DNA of 64,000 bases from Bodo saltans (GCA_001460835.1 CYKH01001593.1:1-64000), one strand, 5' to 3'. Counted from the stretch's first letter, positions 8,368 through 18,449 are shown. Translations and numbers: made by a program. The notes: generated by a model not told the origin, from the letters alone.

Positions 8368-9414
8368 ATGCCCCCAAAGGCAGCCAAAGATGGCAAAGAC
8401 AAGAAGCCAAAAATAAATTTGGCGATGGAGATGCATGTAGATTTAGATTTGAAGCGTCTCTATGACAGCAGCCAACGAGTGAAGGCGAATATGGATCCAA
8501 CCAACGCGTTCTTAAAGAAAATTAAGAACGAGCTGCAGTTGATCAAAGACGGTGAGCAGATGGAGCTGCCATCCATCCCATTGTTTCTCACAGAGCCCAT
8601 GCCAGAGTATGCAACATCCAAGGCACTTTTTGGTATTTTAGAGGCGTATCCGTGGCTGCGGCAGATTCAGCTCTATCACTGTAAAATTGGCGATGATGGA
8701 GCAATGGTGATTGCAGACTTCTTGAAGGTGTACAAACCTAGTGCCGACCGAAACCCATTCGGCATTGAAATTTTAGAGCTGCCAGAATGCGAGATTGGTC
8801 CTGCTGGTGCACAATGCTTGGGAAAAGCCCTCACTCAAAATGAAACGGTTAAGATCCTCAATCTTGACTTCAACAAGCTTGGCGACGAGGGTGCGGCGAA
8901 CCTCGGCGATGGCCTTAAGTGGAACAGCACTTTGGAGAAGGTGACGCTGAAGTACAACGAAATAGGTCCGATCGGCGGCGAGTGCGTCGCGAAGTTTATC
9001 ATCCGCAGCTCCAGCGTGAAGGAGTTGTCGCTCAAAGGCAACCCACTTGGTCCCCAGGGTGTCACACACATCGCCAAAGCCCTGGCAAAGAACGCGTACC
9101 TTACCAAGTTGGACCTTGCAGATACCGGGTTTGGGATCGACCTGGAGGCCATCGAAGCCCTTCGAGACGGTCTCGACAGCAACGATAGCCTCGAGGGGGT
9201 CGATATCAACTTGAATTCTCTTGTTCCTGCCGGCCTTCAGTTGCTCATCGACATGCTGAAAACAAAGCCAAAACTGTGCGAGTTTCAGATCTACGAACGT
9301 ATCAGCGAGACTATTTTCAAGGATGCGATGGACACAATTCAAAACAACATCAAGCTCATGAAGAAGAAGAAGAAGAAGGGTGGCGGTGGCGGCAAGAAGA
9401 AGAAGGACAAGTAG
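8368..9414 (+). CDS. Leucine-rich repeat protein, ribonuclease-inhibitor type
   Basis: The 348-residue product contains about seven 28-29-residue leucine-rich repeats of the ribonuclease-inhibitor class (pattern LxxLxLxxNxLGxxGxxxLxxAL), spanning roughly residues 85-310. Examples are VKILNLDFNKLGDEGAANLG and VKELSLKGNPLGPQGVTHIA. The C-terminus is an extreme Lys/Gly tail of long lysine runs split by a glycine run. The start MPPKAAKD at 8368 is also basic. Such LRR proteins in flagellates are frequently axonemal (nexin-dynein regulatory complex relatives) or protein-interaction scaffolds; which one applies here is not visible. The open frame extends upstream to 8284, but that stretch is hydrophobic and looks like leader sequence. 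Confidence 0.82.
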   Translation: MPPKAAKDGKDKKPKINLAMEMHVDLDLKRLYDSSQRVKANMDPTNAFLKKIKNELQLIKDGEQMELPSIPLFLTEPMPEYATSKALFGILEAYPWLRQIQLYHCKIGDDGAMVIADFLKVYKPSADRNPFGIEILELPECEIGPAGAQCLGKALTQNETVKILNLDFNKLGDEGAANLGDGLKWNSTLEKVTLKYNEIGPIGGECVAKFIIRSSSVKELSLKGNPLGPQGVTHIAKALAKNAYLTKLDLADTGFGIDLEAIEALRDGLDSNDSLEGVDINLNSLVPAGLQLLIDMLKTKPKLCEFQIYERISETIFKDAMDTIQNNIKLMKKKKKKGGGGGKKKKDK

Positions 9415-9539
9415 TAGATTCGGTTTTGTAGATATGTTGTACATTATCATACCCCAATGAGCACACCTTTCCTTACGTTTGCGTTCTGCTGCTAAGTTCC
9501 CTTGGGCCTTTTTTCAAAGTAGTAGATCGAAGCGTCCAC

Positions 9540-12500
9540 ATGTCTCTTATTATCCGACTCACCGATGCGCCACAGCCAGCTGACGCCCCCGCCTATGGCA
9601 CAAAAGCCCCAGTAGAGAAAGGCTACCGCGTCACTGTAGATGGTCAACGCGCATTCTTTCACGACACCAGCAAAGAAGCTCCGACACACCTCAGAGAGCA
9701 ACCTCGCCTCACAGAGAAACATCGAGGGGATGTCTACATCACGCCTTGCGCAGGAGTATTAGAAGCGTTTAAAGGGGCGTCGACAGAGGCAGAAGAACAA
9801 AATGATGTCGTCATGCGAAGTTTCTTAGGTTCAATTCAAGAGCGAGTTGCAGAACGCCAAAATATTTCTGTTGTTGTGCGCAGCACGCAAACAGCCGCTG
9901 CGATGGGTTCTGGCGATTTCTTCGACAGCATTGCACAGGCAGTAACGACGGCTGTTAGCAGCAGTGCGGATCGTGCGCTTCAAATTGTCGCGGATGAGCA
10001 AGCCAAAGAACGTCAAATGCAACGGCTGCTACAGTCCGACGAAGGTGAATCTGCAACGCAGCAGTCCGTAGCCCCAAAGCCACCAACGATGACACGACCC
10101 GCAACTCATTCATCTGCAAAGAAGTCAGCCTTAGGAATGTCACCCTCTGCTGAACTTCGCTTGAGAACTATGTCAGGGCAACGCAGTCGCACAGCAAATG
10201 TTGTCCTATCTCCCCGGTCGTCGTCTGCTCGCCAGCGCTTCACTCTTCTCGCTGCGTCTTCAGAGAGTGAGCTGTTTCCTCCACCAAGCCATTGCGTAGC
10301 GGGTCTTGTTCCTCAGTCGTTCATAGCACGGCCACCAGATGCCGCAGCCCCAAGCATCATTGCACGGCGCCACACAGTTGATGTCTCTGGGAAAGACGGC
10401 AAAGTTGCACAGCGGCGACAGCACCAATTGGCGAAGCGACGCGCAACGATGGCGATCCTCGAACAACTCAGCCAAGAGGACGCACAGCCCGTTGACCCCA
10501 TCAAAGGTAATGGCTGGGGAGCCGAGGTTCGTTACTTGGCCTTCAACGGGAACAGTAGTGTGCTGGCGCTCCCTTCGATTCCCAAGTTTGAAGAGTTCAT
10601 CAAGTCGTTCCAAATCGACTTCTGGCTTAAGACAGATTGCCGCATGTCTGACGGCCGCCGTAACATCTTTCACGTGATGGAGGGCCAACGCGCTGAAGTG
10701 GGGATGAACTTCCAAATTGGCTTGAACTTTCAGACCGATTTTGACGAACACATTCGCATTTACATTCGAGACGCCGGTAACCGCGTGATGGAAGTCCTCG
10801 CACCTCTTCCCAGTGGGTTCACCACCGGCCACGACTTCCACCACGTGATGATCCGCATCCGCAACATTGAGACCGGCAAGGTGGAGGTGAGCATCGATGG
10901 AGAGCCCAATGATCGACTGAGGTACGTACAGCAAGAGCACCCCTCTGCCTTCAATCCGTGGCCCCATAGCCGTGTGTACATTGGATCATATGTCGACGAC
11001 TCCAACCACGTCCAACAGTGCATTCGTGGTGGAATTTGCGAGCTTCGCCTTTGGAAAGGTAACGAAGCTAAGCCGTTCCAACGCTGGTCGCTGCTAGGTG
11101 ATCGCACCGTCATCGCCAAGACGCTAGAATCCGCCTCCGAGATTCGTGAATCTATCCACCACCCCCCGGAGGTGTGCCCCTTCTTTGATGGCTCGTTGGT
11201 CCTTAACATGGGCACCATGGGCCTGATGGGAGAGATGTTGGGGTGCTGTGGCTTTGAGGTCCGATTCAAGACGTCGGTCGTTGGTCGAAGCATGTCCCTT
11301 CTCGGTGTCACCGATTCCCAGCACAAGATGAGTGAGGTGGGCATCGTCCTCAACGCCGAGCCCGTGCTGAGCAAGGAACGCTTCAGGTACCACGAGCACC
11401 ATATCACTTGCTTCGTGGTGGACTCCAACGGAAGTTGCCTATCACTCCTAGTGCGTGGAACAGACCGTCAGCACGTCATGGACGGCCAATGGCATACACT
11501 ACAATGGAAAGTGATTGATAGTGAGCTCAACAAGGTGGAGGTGCGGATCGACGGCATCGCGCAGGATATCTTACTGGTGTATCGAGAGGGCCCAACTGAT
11601 TTCTGCACGTTGAACGACTACATGTGCGTGGGCGGTCACAATGTGCGCAATTGGAAGAACAGGAATCCTTTTTACGGCTGCATCAAGAGCGTTGCCGTCA
11701 CTATTCGCGGTGAGCCGTTTGCCACACTCCCAATGAACGAAGGACCGGGTGCTGCCATCTGCCAAGATCACTCAGGCCACCACAACCACGGACTTCTAGT
11801 CCACGCTGATGGTGGTGATGCTAAGCGCAATGAAGTCAACTGGGTTCCCTGCTTTGACACTGTCGACGACGAAAAGGAGAAGGACGCGACACAAGTGGCA
11901 GCCTCAACTGTTGTGATTCACAAGAGCAACGTCGTCTCCATCGCTGCGGTGCGATTCGGTGCGTTGTTTGATCAGAACGGCGCCATCCAAGAGTCCATTG
12001 TAGACTTGTTCACTCATCGCAACTTAGAACTGAACATCACCGACCTCCACATCTCAGGGCCTCAGAAACGCGGCTGGGAGAGCTGGAGAGTGCTCCCACA
12101 GGAGGCCTGGCATGTGGTGGAGAGCAGCGGCATGCTGAAGGAAATGATTCCTCAAGCACTGCGCCTTAATGACAAGAGTGGTCACATGTTGCTAGTCCTT
12201 CGCATCGGAGATTGTCACATTAGTCTGATCGACATCAACGGCCCAATCGTTCCATCCCACGCGTCTTTTGACTGCAACATGCTCAAGTGGAAGTACGCCA
12301 TCGCAATGAACGGCACCAAGGGGAAGCGTGAGCAGATGCTTAACCAGATGGTTGTAGGCTTAGAGAGAATGCTCGTGGAAGTATCCGCGCATCCCACCAT
12401 TACAGCTCGCTTAGATCCACGGAACCAGAAAGAAAGTCCAGTGGCGGCGAATGATCTCGTGAAAACACTGGCGGCTCGTGGTATTCCCTCAAGCTTGGCC

Positions 12501-14480
12501 TTGACGGTTCATGGCCTGCTGCTCAACTCTGAACACGCATCACACCTTAGCATCGTCTACAACGTGCCCAAGGTGTGCAGCGAAGAGGAGGCAGCATCCA
12601 TTGCTGTTGTGTCCAGGGCAATCCACAACTCCGCTCTCAGTCGTGCGGCCAAGTTGATTCAGCGTAATTGGAGGGGCCACACTGCACGGGAACGTGTTCA
12701 AGGCCTTGAGCAGCAACGAAAACTTCGAAAGCAGCAAGTTGAAGAGATTTTATCTCTGCGCCGAGCAAATCCGCTTGTCCAGCCAAAGAAGAATTTGCGT
12801 GCCATTCTTATCACCGCACATGAGTTTATCACGGAAGCACTCCCGGCAATCCACTCATTCAACGTCAGCGAGCTTTCAGACGCACTGAAGGGGCAGGGGT
12901 ACAACGTGGAGCACATCAAGAACCCAAGCCGCACAGCGGTCAACAAAGCCATTAGTAGCATTGAGCCCGACAGCAGCACGTTTGTCTACATCAGTGGTTA
13001 TGGTGGCGCTGTGCGTGTGCGCCAGGCACCGATGTTCTCCCAGTATCGCCTATCGACGACCTTACAAGAGGGTCACCAGCGAGCTGCCCTTGAGTTGGAG
13101 GCCACCTTGGAGTTTAAGAAGACAGCGATGCTGTTCTTTGGGGACTACCAAGAAGCCCTCCGCCAAGAAGCCGCGAAGGCGTCCAAGAAGCAGGGGAAGA
13201 AAGCAGCGCCCGCGAAAAACGCAGCCGCCCAAGCCCAGCAGTCTCGTCACGTGGAGGAAAACTTCCGAGTTGCTCGCGAAGAGTTGCTGAAAGATGAGAC
13301 CGAGAACAGGACACTCAAACTTCAGAAAGAGTACGAGCATGAAGTGGCTCTTATCCAAAAAGAAATTCGACAAGTGATCAACGCCGCTCAAGATTTCGAA
13401 GACAACTTCTGTGCCAAGGCAGATGCTGCACCATCGAACTTCTTCTTACCGTCGGAATGCCGCACGGTGGAGCCGTTAGGCCAAGAGGTCTTTCACGTGG
13501 AGGACATGGTCTTCCGTGCCCTTCAACGCCAGCTCCCACCAATGGGCTTCCAAGCCATTGTGGCCGTGGACTTGGTGCCTCTCACGCCTGGTGCGTGTGG
13601 TGTCGGCTTGCTAGCAAGCAGCACCGGCCACACATTCCGCTTCCCGTACGAGCCGGAGCAGCGGCACTTGCTCTCGTGGCACCTTCGGAAAGCCATGCAA
13701 GGATACATGCCTAAGGTAGCAGTGAAGAGTAAGGAGGCCATTCTTCAAGGAGCAGTGGAAACACCAGATACTCAACGTGATTGGCGCTCCTTGGCGTCGT
13801 ACATGGCCCACAAGATGGTGGACAGCTGCCGCTCCAAGAATGGAAAAGAGATCTTGAGTGAAGTCTCTCGCGAGACCAGCTACACGGCAGATCTTGTTCC
13901 AGTTCGCAACGTCATCACCACCGAAGGCAAAGAGCGCATTCGTCGAGAGCTTGAGACAAGACGGTCGCAGGCCACCGCAGTGTTCGCCGTCGACAGCCTC
14001 AAAGTCACTTCTGACATGGCCAACGAATTCAAAGCATTTATCCAGAATGTGACCATCAATGAGACCGCGCCGCTTAACACTGTGCTTCTCACATTCTTGC
14101 GATACAACCAAGGCATTGACGGCATCAAGATGGATGCTCTTGCAGTAGAAATTGACCGCTGTGCCCCAGCAAACAACCAGGAAGTCACGTACCAGTTGAC
14201 ATTAAGTGCTCAGGGCGTTGCGATTGCGTTCCAGTCTCCCAACGGAGACAAACAAAAGATTCAGCAATGGATCAACAGTGTTGCTGCCCGCTCTATCTCC
14301 TGGAAAATCCCCGCTGCTCCCTTCTCCACGCCCCGTGAGTTGGAGGTAGAACGTATTGAGATTCTGTTCGCTGTCAAGGTGGCTGGGAACCAAAGGAAAA
14401 TGAAGCATTTCTTGAAGCAACGTATGATGACCCCCCTACCCTTTTCAACAATTCGATTCGTATCCATTACTATGGATTAG
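9540..14480 (+). CDS. Giant LamG / IQ / caspase-fold (likely inactive) protein
   Basis: This 1646-residue protein has no signal peptide or membrane helix. Residues 1-320 are mostly low-complexity Ser/Ala/Gln-rich. Two concanavalin/laminin-G-like beta domains follow at about 332-507 and 545-724; both contain the family pattern of a strand, WHxLxWxxxxxxxxxVEVRIDG and a glycine turn. An IQ calmodulin-binding motif sits at about 1033-1055 (AAKLIQRNWRGHTARERV). From about 1083 the sequence looks like a caspase/metacaspase p20 fold: a hydrophobic strand (RAILITAHEF), helix, PSRTAVNKAISSI, then FVYISGYGG where active enzymes have SGHG. The catalytic His is thus Tyr1154. The expected DxC strand appears as IVAVDLVPLTPG near 1342 without the Cys. 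A charged coiled coil (about 1195-1300) interrupts the fold. Being a pseudo-enzyme scaffold is an inference from these substitutions. Confidence 0.8.
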   Translation: MSLIIRLTDAPQPADAPAYGTKAPVEKGYRVTVDGQRAFFHDTSKEAPTHLREQPRLTEKHRGDVYITPCAGVLEAFKGASTEAEEQNDVVMRSFLGSIQERVAERQNISVVVRSTQTAAAMGSGDFFDSIAQAVTTAVSSSADRALQIVADEQAKERQMQRLLQSDEGESATQQSVAPKPPTMTRPATHSSAKKSALGMSPSAELRLRTMSGQRSRTANVVLSPRSSSARQRFTLLAASSESELFPPPSHCVAGLVPQSFIARPPDAAAPSIIARRHTVDVSGKDGKVAQRRQHQLAKRRATMAILEQLSQEDAQPVDPIKGNGWGAEVRYLAFNGNSSVLALPSIPKFEEFIKSFQIDFWLKTDCRMSDGRRNIFHVMEGQRAEVGMNFQIGLNFQTDFDEHIRIYIRDAGNRVMEVLAPLPSGFTTGHDFHHVMIRIRNIETGKVEVSIDGEPNDRLRYVQQEHPSAFNPWPHSRVYIGSYVDDSNHVQQCIRGGICELRLWKGNEAKPFQRWSLLGDRTVIAKTLESASEIRESIHHPPEVCPFFDGSLVLNMGTMGLMGEMLGCCGFEVRFKTSVVGRSMSLLGVTDSQHKMSEVGIVLNAEPVLSKERFRYHEHHITCFVVDSNGSCLSLLVRGTDRQHVMDGQWHTLQWKVIDSELNKVEVRIDGIAQDILLVYREGPTDFCTLNDYMCVGGHNVRNWKNRNPFYGCIKSVAVTIRGEPFATLPMNEGPGAAICQDHSGHHNHGLLVHADGGDAKRNEVNWVPCFDTVDDEKEKDATQVAASTVVIHKSNVVSIAAVRFGALFDQNGAIQESIVDLFTHRNLELNITDLHISGPQKRGWESWRVLPQEAWHVVESSGMLKEMIPQALRLNDKSGHMLLVLRIGDCHISLIDINGPIVPSHASFDCNMLKWKYAIAMNGTKGKREQMLNQMVVGLERMLVEVSAHPTITARLDPRNQKESPVAANDLVKTLAARGIPSSLALTVHGLLLNSEHASHLSIVYNVPKVCSEEEAASIAVVSRAIHNSALSRAAKLIQRNWRGHTARERVQGLEQQRKLRKQQVEEILSLRRANPLVQPKKNLRAILITAHEFITEALPAIHSFNVSELSDALKGQGYNVEHIKNPSRTAVNKAISSIEPDSSTFVYISGYGGAVRVRQAPMFSQYRLSTTLQEGHQRAALELEATLEFKKTAMLFFGDYQEALRQEAAKASKKQGKKAAPAKNAAAQAQQSRHVEENFRVAREELLKDETENRTLKLQKEYEHEVALIQKEIRQVINAAQDFEDNFCAKADAAPSNFFLPSECRTVEPLGQEVFHVEDMVFRALQRQLPPMGFQAIVAVDLVPLTPGACGVGLLASSTGHTFRFPYEPEQRHLLSWHLRKAMQGYMPKVAVKSKEAILQGAVETPDTQRDWRSLASYMAHKMVDSCRSKNGKEILSEVSRETSYTADLVPVRNVITTEGKERIRRELETRRSQATAVFAVDSLKVTSDMANEFKAFIQNVTINETAPLNTVLLTFLRYNQGIDGIKMDALAVEIDRCAPANNQEVTYQLTLSAQGVAIAFQSPNGDKQKIQQWINSVAARSISWKIPAAPFSTPRELEVERIEILFAVKVAGNQRKMKHFLKQRMMTPLPFSTIRFVSITMD

Positions 14481-14554
14481 AGTGCGTCAATGTTTGTAAT
14501 GTACGGATACGTTAGACTACCAGTGTACCACTGAGCAAACTCGAACCACACACA

Positions 14555-15433
14555 ATGTTTTCAAGCTTCAAAAATGAAATGATTCTTCTGCAAATGATGA
14601 TCGATTTTACTTTTCGTAAAGAACACAGGCCTCGCATGGCAACGATTCAACACAAACTTCACGCCATTGAGACTGAGATTGCTCGCAAGAGTGGCGAAGT
14701 TCATGTCGTCGTGTCAACCCTCCGTGAAGCGAAGCAAACCACCGCTGACTTGAACAGTGCCATCGATGAATGTCAGCGTCGGCTTGCTGCATTACGGTCC
14801 TCCCAGCCACCCCAAGAGAGCGATGCGGCTGACGTTGAGCGGGATCTTCTCTCGAAGGCAGTAGTCCGCACTCAGCAGCGTCGCCAAAGTGTTCAGCGAC
14901 AACTAGAGGAGCACTTGCAACGCGATGATGAGTTGAGAAAGGCAATGGATCGCGCTAAAGCTGAACTGACAGCATCAGCAAAGAAAACCATGGAACTCCG
15001 AAGGGTTCAAAGAAAGTTAGAGCGAGAGGTGCAAGAGATCAACGAGTCAAAAAAAGCCGTTGTGTCGACCTTCGAAACATCATCAAAGCGTACTAAAATA
15101 CTTGCGGCAAAGTCTGCGACACTCAGTGCGCTTGCGCACGATGAAATGAAGGTGCGTGACGCCACCAAAGCTGAATGTGTAAACCTAACACAGAAGCAAG
15201 ATGCGCTGTCTAAGCTGCTGACCGATACAAGGGAGCGGTGCGCGGAGCTTTTCGCTTTGATAGAGTTGTCGAGTGCTCAGGTGAACGATGTGCCAGCTGC
15301 TGCTGCTATCATTGATGAGGACACCACCACCTTAACGAAGGGTGAGGATGGAAGTGAGGCGCAAACACAATCCCTCCTCATTGCAGAGTATCGGGCCACC
15401 ATAGAACGCCTTTTGACTCAAGCAACAGCTTGA
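14555..15433 (+). CDS. Coiled-coil protein, hypothetical
   Basis: The 292-residue product is dominated by heptad-rich helix from about residue 28 to 240, with many Glu/Lys/Arg/Gln and evenly spaced Leu/Val/Ile. There is no membrane helix or enzyme motif. A second in-frame ATG at 14636 (MATIQHKLHAIE) lies after a better pyrimidine tract (gattttacttttcg) and an ACAG, so the true protein may be 265 residues. The longer start is listed because it is the first ATG of the open frame. I do not recognise a family. Confidence 0.68.
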   Translation: MFSSFKNEMILLQMMIDFTFRKEHRPRMATIQHKLHAIETEIARKSGEVHVVVSTLREAKQTTADLNSAIDECQRRLAALRSSQPPQESDAADVERDLLSKAVVRTQQRRQSVQRQLEEHLQRDDELRKAMDRAKAELTASAKKTMELRRVQRKLEREVQEINESKKAVVSTFETSSKRTKILAAKSATLSALAHDEMKVRDATKAECVNLTQKQDALSKLLTDTRERCAELFALIELSSAQVNDVPAAAAIIDEDTTTLTKGEDGSEAQTQSLLIAEYRATIERLLTQATA

Positions 15434-15539
15434 TGCGTGTAGAGTGCGAACGCAGTGTTCAGTGACATTCTCAGGTTTGCTTGATGGATAGGTTTCACTT
15501 CCCTTCAGTCTTGTTGATAAAGAAAGAGTCATGTAGAGC

Positions 15540-16712
15540 ATGAAACCTAGACGCTTAGTATTTGTGGTCGCCATGTGCGTTGGCTTAACGCTGCTGCTCA
15601 CCTCCGTACGTATTCCTGCCGCTGACGTCAACGAGGTGACGGGGTCTCCTCCTACTGCAGAGACTTCGCGACCACCGTCACTTTCTACCAACGCGCTTTC
15701 AGTCGCACCGCTACCAACAGGAAAAACCAGCACGGCAGAGTTGAAAAGCCTTGTGATTCGGGGGAAGGAGCGTGGTGCTTCTGGTGATCTCGTCACTGGC
15801 GACGGCTTTCGTTTGATGGCTGATTACGTCGTGGACGACACCACCGTTGACTTAGCAAAAGCTGTAACTGACGCAGCTGAATGCCGAGGGCACGCCTTCC
15901 AGCCGGTCGTTGTTTTTGTTCAAACCCATCTGTTGCTAAAGTTTACGGCGTTGTGGCTCTCATTGACTCACAAGTGTCATATTCGCCTCATCACACACAA
16001 CAGTGATTACTCAAGCCCGTGGGAGCAGTCCAACACACGTTGGAAGGGAGGTGTGGCAACAACGTACGCGGATCAACGAAGAGACCTGCTTGGTAATGAC
16101 GACGTCGACGTGTGGTTCGCCCAAAATGCAGTGGTCGTACACCCAAAACTTCATCCCATTCCCATCGGTATTGAGAATCGATACAACAAGTACGGTGCGC
16201 ATTACGATATGTACGAGGCGTCATTGAAGTCATCATTGTCTGCCGTGAGGAAGCCGGGCAGTGTCTTTGTCAGTTTCAACATGAAGACGAACCCCAAAGA
16301 AAGAGGACAAGCGATGCAAGCAGCCAAACTCCTTGCTGAGGCATCACCTGACTTCGTCACATTTTACCAAGGTGCACCACCAAAGAAAGCGTCCCCGTCT
16401 GATTACCGCAGTGCCTTGACGAAGATGTTGTCGGAGATGTCAAAACATCAGTTTGTGTTAGCCCCTCATGGCCATGGTGTGGACACGCATCGAATGTGGG
16501 AGGCGTTGTACGCTGGGTGCATACCCATCGTGATGCGATCACCGATGGACGTGCTTTTAGAGACTCTTCCCGTCCTTATCGTTGATGATTATTCACTGGT
16601 TACCACGGCGTTGCTAGAACGTTCAGCTGAGCAGCTGAGCGGTCGCTGGGATGCCGCGCGCAAGACTGTTTTATCACGAAGGCACTGGATGAACGTCGTG
16701 CGCACCCCTTAG
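15540..16712 (+). CDS. Exostosin-like type II membrane glycosyltransferase
   Basis: This 390-residue protein has a single N-terminal hydrophobic anchor (about residues 5-22, VFVVAMCVGLTLLLTSV) after a basic MKPRR, the topology of Golgi glycosyltransferases. After a Ser/Thr-rich stem, the C-terminal region reads HQFVLAPHGHGVDTHRMWEA, then LYAGCIPIVMRSPMDVLLETLPVLIVDD. This is the diagnostic exostosin (GT47-like) signature, in which His/Arg and Glu contact the nucleotide sugar. Segments upstream (DVDVWFAQNAVVVHPKLHPIPIGIENR) also fit this group. The donor and acceptor cannot be read from sequence. A nucleotide-sugar transporter gene lies about 11 kb upstream but need not be related. Confidence 0.78.
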   Translation: MKPRRLVFVVAMCVGLTLLLTSVRIPAADVNEVTGSPPTAETSRPPSLSTNALSVAPLPTGKTSTAELKSLVIRGKERGASGDLVTGDGFRLMADYVVDDTTVDLAKAVTDAAECRGHAFQPVVVFVQTHLLLKFTALWLSLTHKCHIRLITHNSDYSSPWEQSNTRWKGGVATTYADQRRDLLGNDDVDVWFAQNAVVVHPKLHPIPIGIENRYNKYGAHYDMYEASLKSSLSAVRKPGSVFVSFNMKTNPKERGQAMQAAKLLAEASPDFVTFYQGAPPKKASPSDYRSALTKMLSEMSKHQFVLAPHGHGVDTHRMWEALYAGCIPIVMRSPMDVLLETLPVLIVDDYSLVTTALLERSAEQLSGRWDAARKTVLSRRHWMNVVRTP

Positions 16713-16824
16713 CGCGCTTTCATTGTACTACTTCGTATTCTTACTCACTTTGTGTGTGTACAAGTGACTTGAGCTTCTCGTTATGCAAAACGTTTTACTT
16801 ATTTGCTTCTCAAAAAAGGTCAAC

Positions 16825-17208
16825 ATGAAGTTGGTTCGCCGTGCCCGCAAGTCGCTCGTAGAGCGGCGCATGAAGGTGTGCCTCAGCGAGCTTACGTCAA
16901 ATTTGTCCAAGGTGGAAATGAAAGTGCATCGTCACTTGAAGCAAAAGCGCGAGGACCGCAGGACGTCCCGTGGCCAGGCACTGGAGCCCATCCCCCAGGA
17001 CATCATCGACGGATGGATGAATGAAGAGCTCTACGAGATTGAGTGCCGACTCCACCGAGAAGCTGGCATCCCTCCCCCACCAAAGCTCCGAGGGATGAAG
17101 GGAGCAGCTAAGAAGAGCGTCGGCATGGTCCTCTTCTCAGACATTCTGCAAGCAGTAAGACATAAATTCGCTAAGGTAGGCCCCACCACTGAACGAGTAA
17201 GCAACTAA
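16825..17208 (+). CDS. Small basic protein, hypothetical
   Basis: The 127-residue product is strongly basic and helical at its N-terminus (MKLVRRARKSLVERRMKVCL), with a second helix around EECLYEIECRLHREAG-like sequence and a PPPP turn. No known domain was recognised. The ATG at 16825 follows a pyrimidine-rich run (tttacttatttgcttctc) and an A-run ending in AG. The in-frame ATG at 16783 precedes that acceptor and is less likely. The high Arg/Lys content would suit an RNA- or organelle-targeted protein, which is a guess. Confidence 0.62.
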   Translation: MKLVRRARKSLVERRMKVCLSELTSNLSKVEMKVHRHLKQKREDRRTSRGQALEPIPQDIIDGWMNEELYEIECRLHREAGIPPPPKLRGMKGAAKKSVGMVLFSDILQAVRHKFAKVGPTTERVSN

Positions 17209-17328
17209 CTGAGCAACATCTTCGTCGCTTCCATTTTTCACAAAGAAACATTGCAGCCTCGTTTGTGGTTATTGAGACATCCTTCCTTCTTTACTTTTTT
17301 TGAATTGTCGTCACTAAGAACTAAAGGG

Positions 17329-17691
17329 ATGACCGGAAAGATCTTCAAGCGCGCCGAGGTTGCTGTTCACAACACTGAGCAGGACTTGTGGATGATCATC
17401 GAGGGAAAGGTGTACGATATTACTCCTTTTGTGGATGAGCACCCCGGCGGTGTGGACACGCTCCTTGGAGTTGCAGGTGAGGACGGCACATCCGACTTCA
17501 AGAGCGTAGGCCACAGCGACTCTGCCAAGCAGATGCTGGAGAAGTACTACGTTGGCGACGTGTGCCCAGAAGACGCCGCCTCCCCGACTAAATCTAAGGG
17601 TGGAGCCCAGGGCACCCAGAGCAGCAATCTTGCCATCGCTGTCGTCGTGGCACTGCTTGCCGCTATCGTGTTCCTTGTTGCCCGTCAGTAA
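17329..17691 (+). CDS. Cytochrome b5, tail-anchored
   Basis: This 120-residue cytochrome b5 has the haem-binding HPGG motif (His38) and the second axial ligand His62 in KSVGHSDSA, in the usual spacing. A Ser/Gly-rich linker leads to one C-terminal hydrophobic helix (about residues 101-117, [17 protein letters not shown]) ending ARQ, typical of tail-anchored microsomal or mitochondrial outer-membrane b5. The protein passes electrons from NAD(P)H reductases to desaturases and hydroxylases. Length matches the family. The pyrimidine-rich leader (cttccttctttactttttttg) and AG lie just upstream. Confidence 0.93.
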   Translation: MTGKIFKRAEVAVHNTEQDLWMIIEGKVYDITPFVDEHPGGVDTLLGVAGEDGTSDFKSVGHSDSAKQMLEKYYVGDVCPEDAASPTKSKGGAQGTQSSNLAIAVVVALLAAIVFLVARQ

Positions 17692-17850
17692 TTAGAATGA
17701 CTGCTCCACCTCCAGACACAAGTTTTTTGTGGGAGTTAATGCTATGTGCTCCGTGTGCAGCTACTCAATGTTTGTGTTGTCACGAACGTTTGTGACCGGT
17801 CAATGTTTTTCACTTGCTTGCTGCTCAGCGAAGAGATAACAAGGGATTCC

Positions 17851-18300
17851 ATGCTCTCATTGACTGTTACATTGTTGTTTATCGTACCTCTAGTGTTGGG
17901 CGACGTGGCCTGGCACAAGCCGCATCACCCTGACCGCCACGCTGGAAACGTCGGCACCATTCCTCCTTACAGTTTGAACGCTGCGTGTGCTTCAGAAACT
18001 CGAGAATTATGTGAAGTGCGCTCACCGTACAGCGAGCAGGCCATTCAGTGCTTTGAGTCACGAAAGTCCGAGTTGTCGCCGAACTGTGCAACCTGGCATG
18101 AAGCGAGAATGCAGTGCAAAGGCCAAATTGCAGCCTCGACGATGGACGGGTGTCCTGAGTGCCGAGGGTTCTGCGGTGAGCGCCACAGTTTGATGCATTG
18201 TATCAGGGCTGCGGGCAGTAGGATTCGGAATATGGGTGTGGACGACCGCTGCACCGACACTGACTTCTTTCGCAGCATCAATCGCCGGTTCAAGCGTTGA
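17851..18300 (+). CDS. Secreted Cys-rich protein with GLG1-like repeat
   Basis: The 149-residue product has a signal peptide at residues 1-17 (MLSLTVTLLFIVPLVLG) and ten cysteines in the mature part. The spacing CASETRELC, then AIQCF, then SELSPNC resembles the Golgi apparatus protein 1 (GLG1) cysteine-rich repeat, in which a Cys precedes a long helix and an LSxxC end. A second set (DGCPECRGFC, MHC, DDRC) may be a degenerate repeat. The start at 17851 places the acceptor (tgctgctcag) upstream and yields a proper signal peptide. The upstream ATG at 17803 would put extra sequence before it. It is probably secretory-pathway resident or secreted. It ends immediately before the frame leading to JBP1. 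Confidence 0.68.
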   Translation: MLSLTVTLLFIVPLVLGDVAWHKPHHPDRHAGNVGTIPPYSLNAACASETRELCEVRSPYSEQAIQCFESRKSELSPNCATWHEARMQCKGQIAASTMDGCPECRGFCGERHSLMHCIRAAGSRIRNMGVDDRCTDTDFFRSINRRFKR

Positions 18301-18449
18301 TGATTGACATTGTCGACAATATCGCTTGCTGGATTCTAGTGCCATACAAACTCATTGTGATGTGCCCCACAGCCATGTCATTTCTTTTCTCGTTTCATAC
18401 GTTCTCCTCTTTTCTATCACCCTCAAAAAATAAGGTCAAGCACATCATT

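Noticed and set aside
8773-9450. 225-residue minus-strand open frame opposite the LRR gene
   Set aside because: It is the shadow of an LRR/Lys-rich coding strand; its leucine-rich content reflects complement of the plus-strand codons.
10260-10967. 235-residue minus-strand open frame opposite the LamG/IQ gene
   Set aside because: The plus strand has clear domain matches there; the antisense frame has no recognisable protein features.
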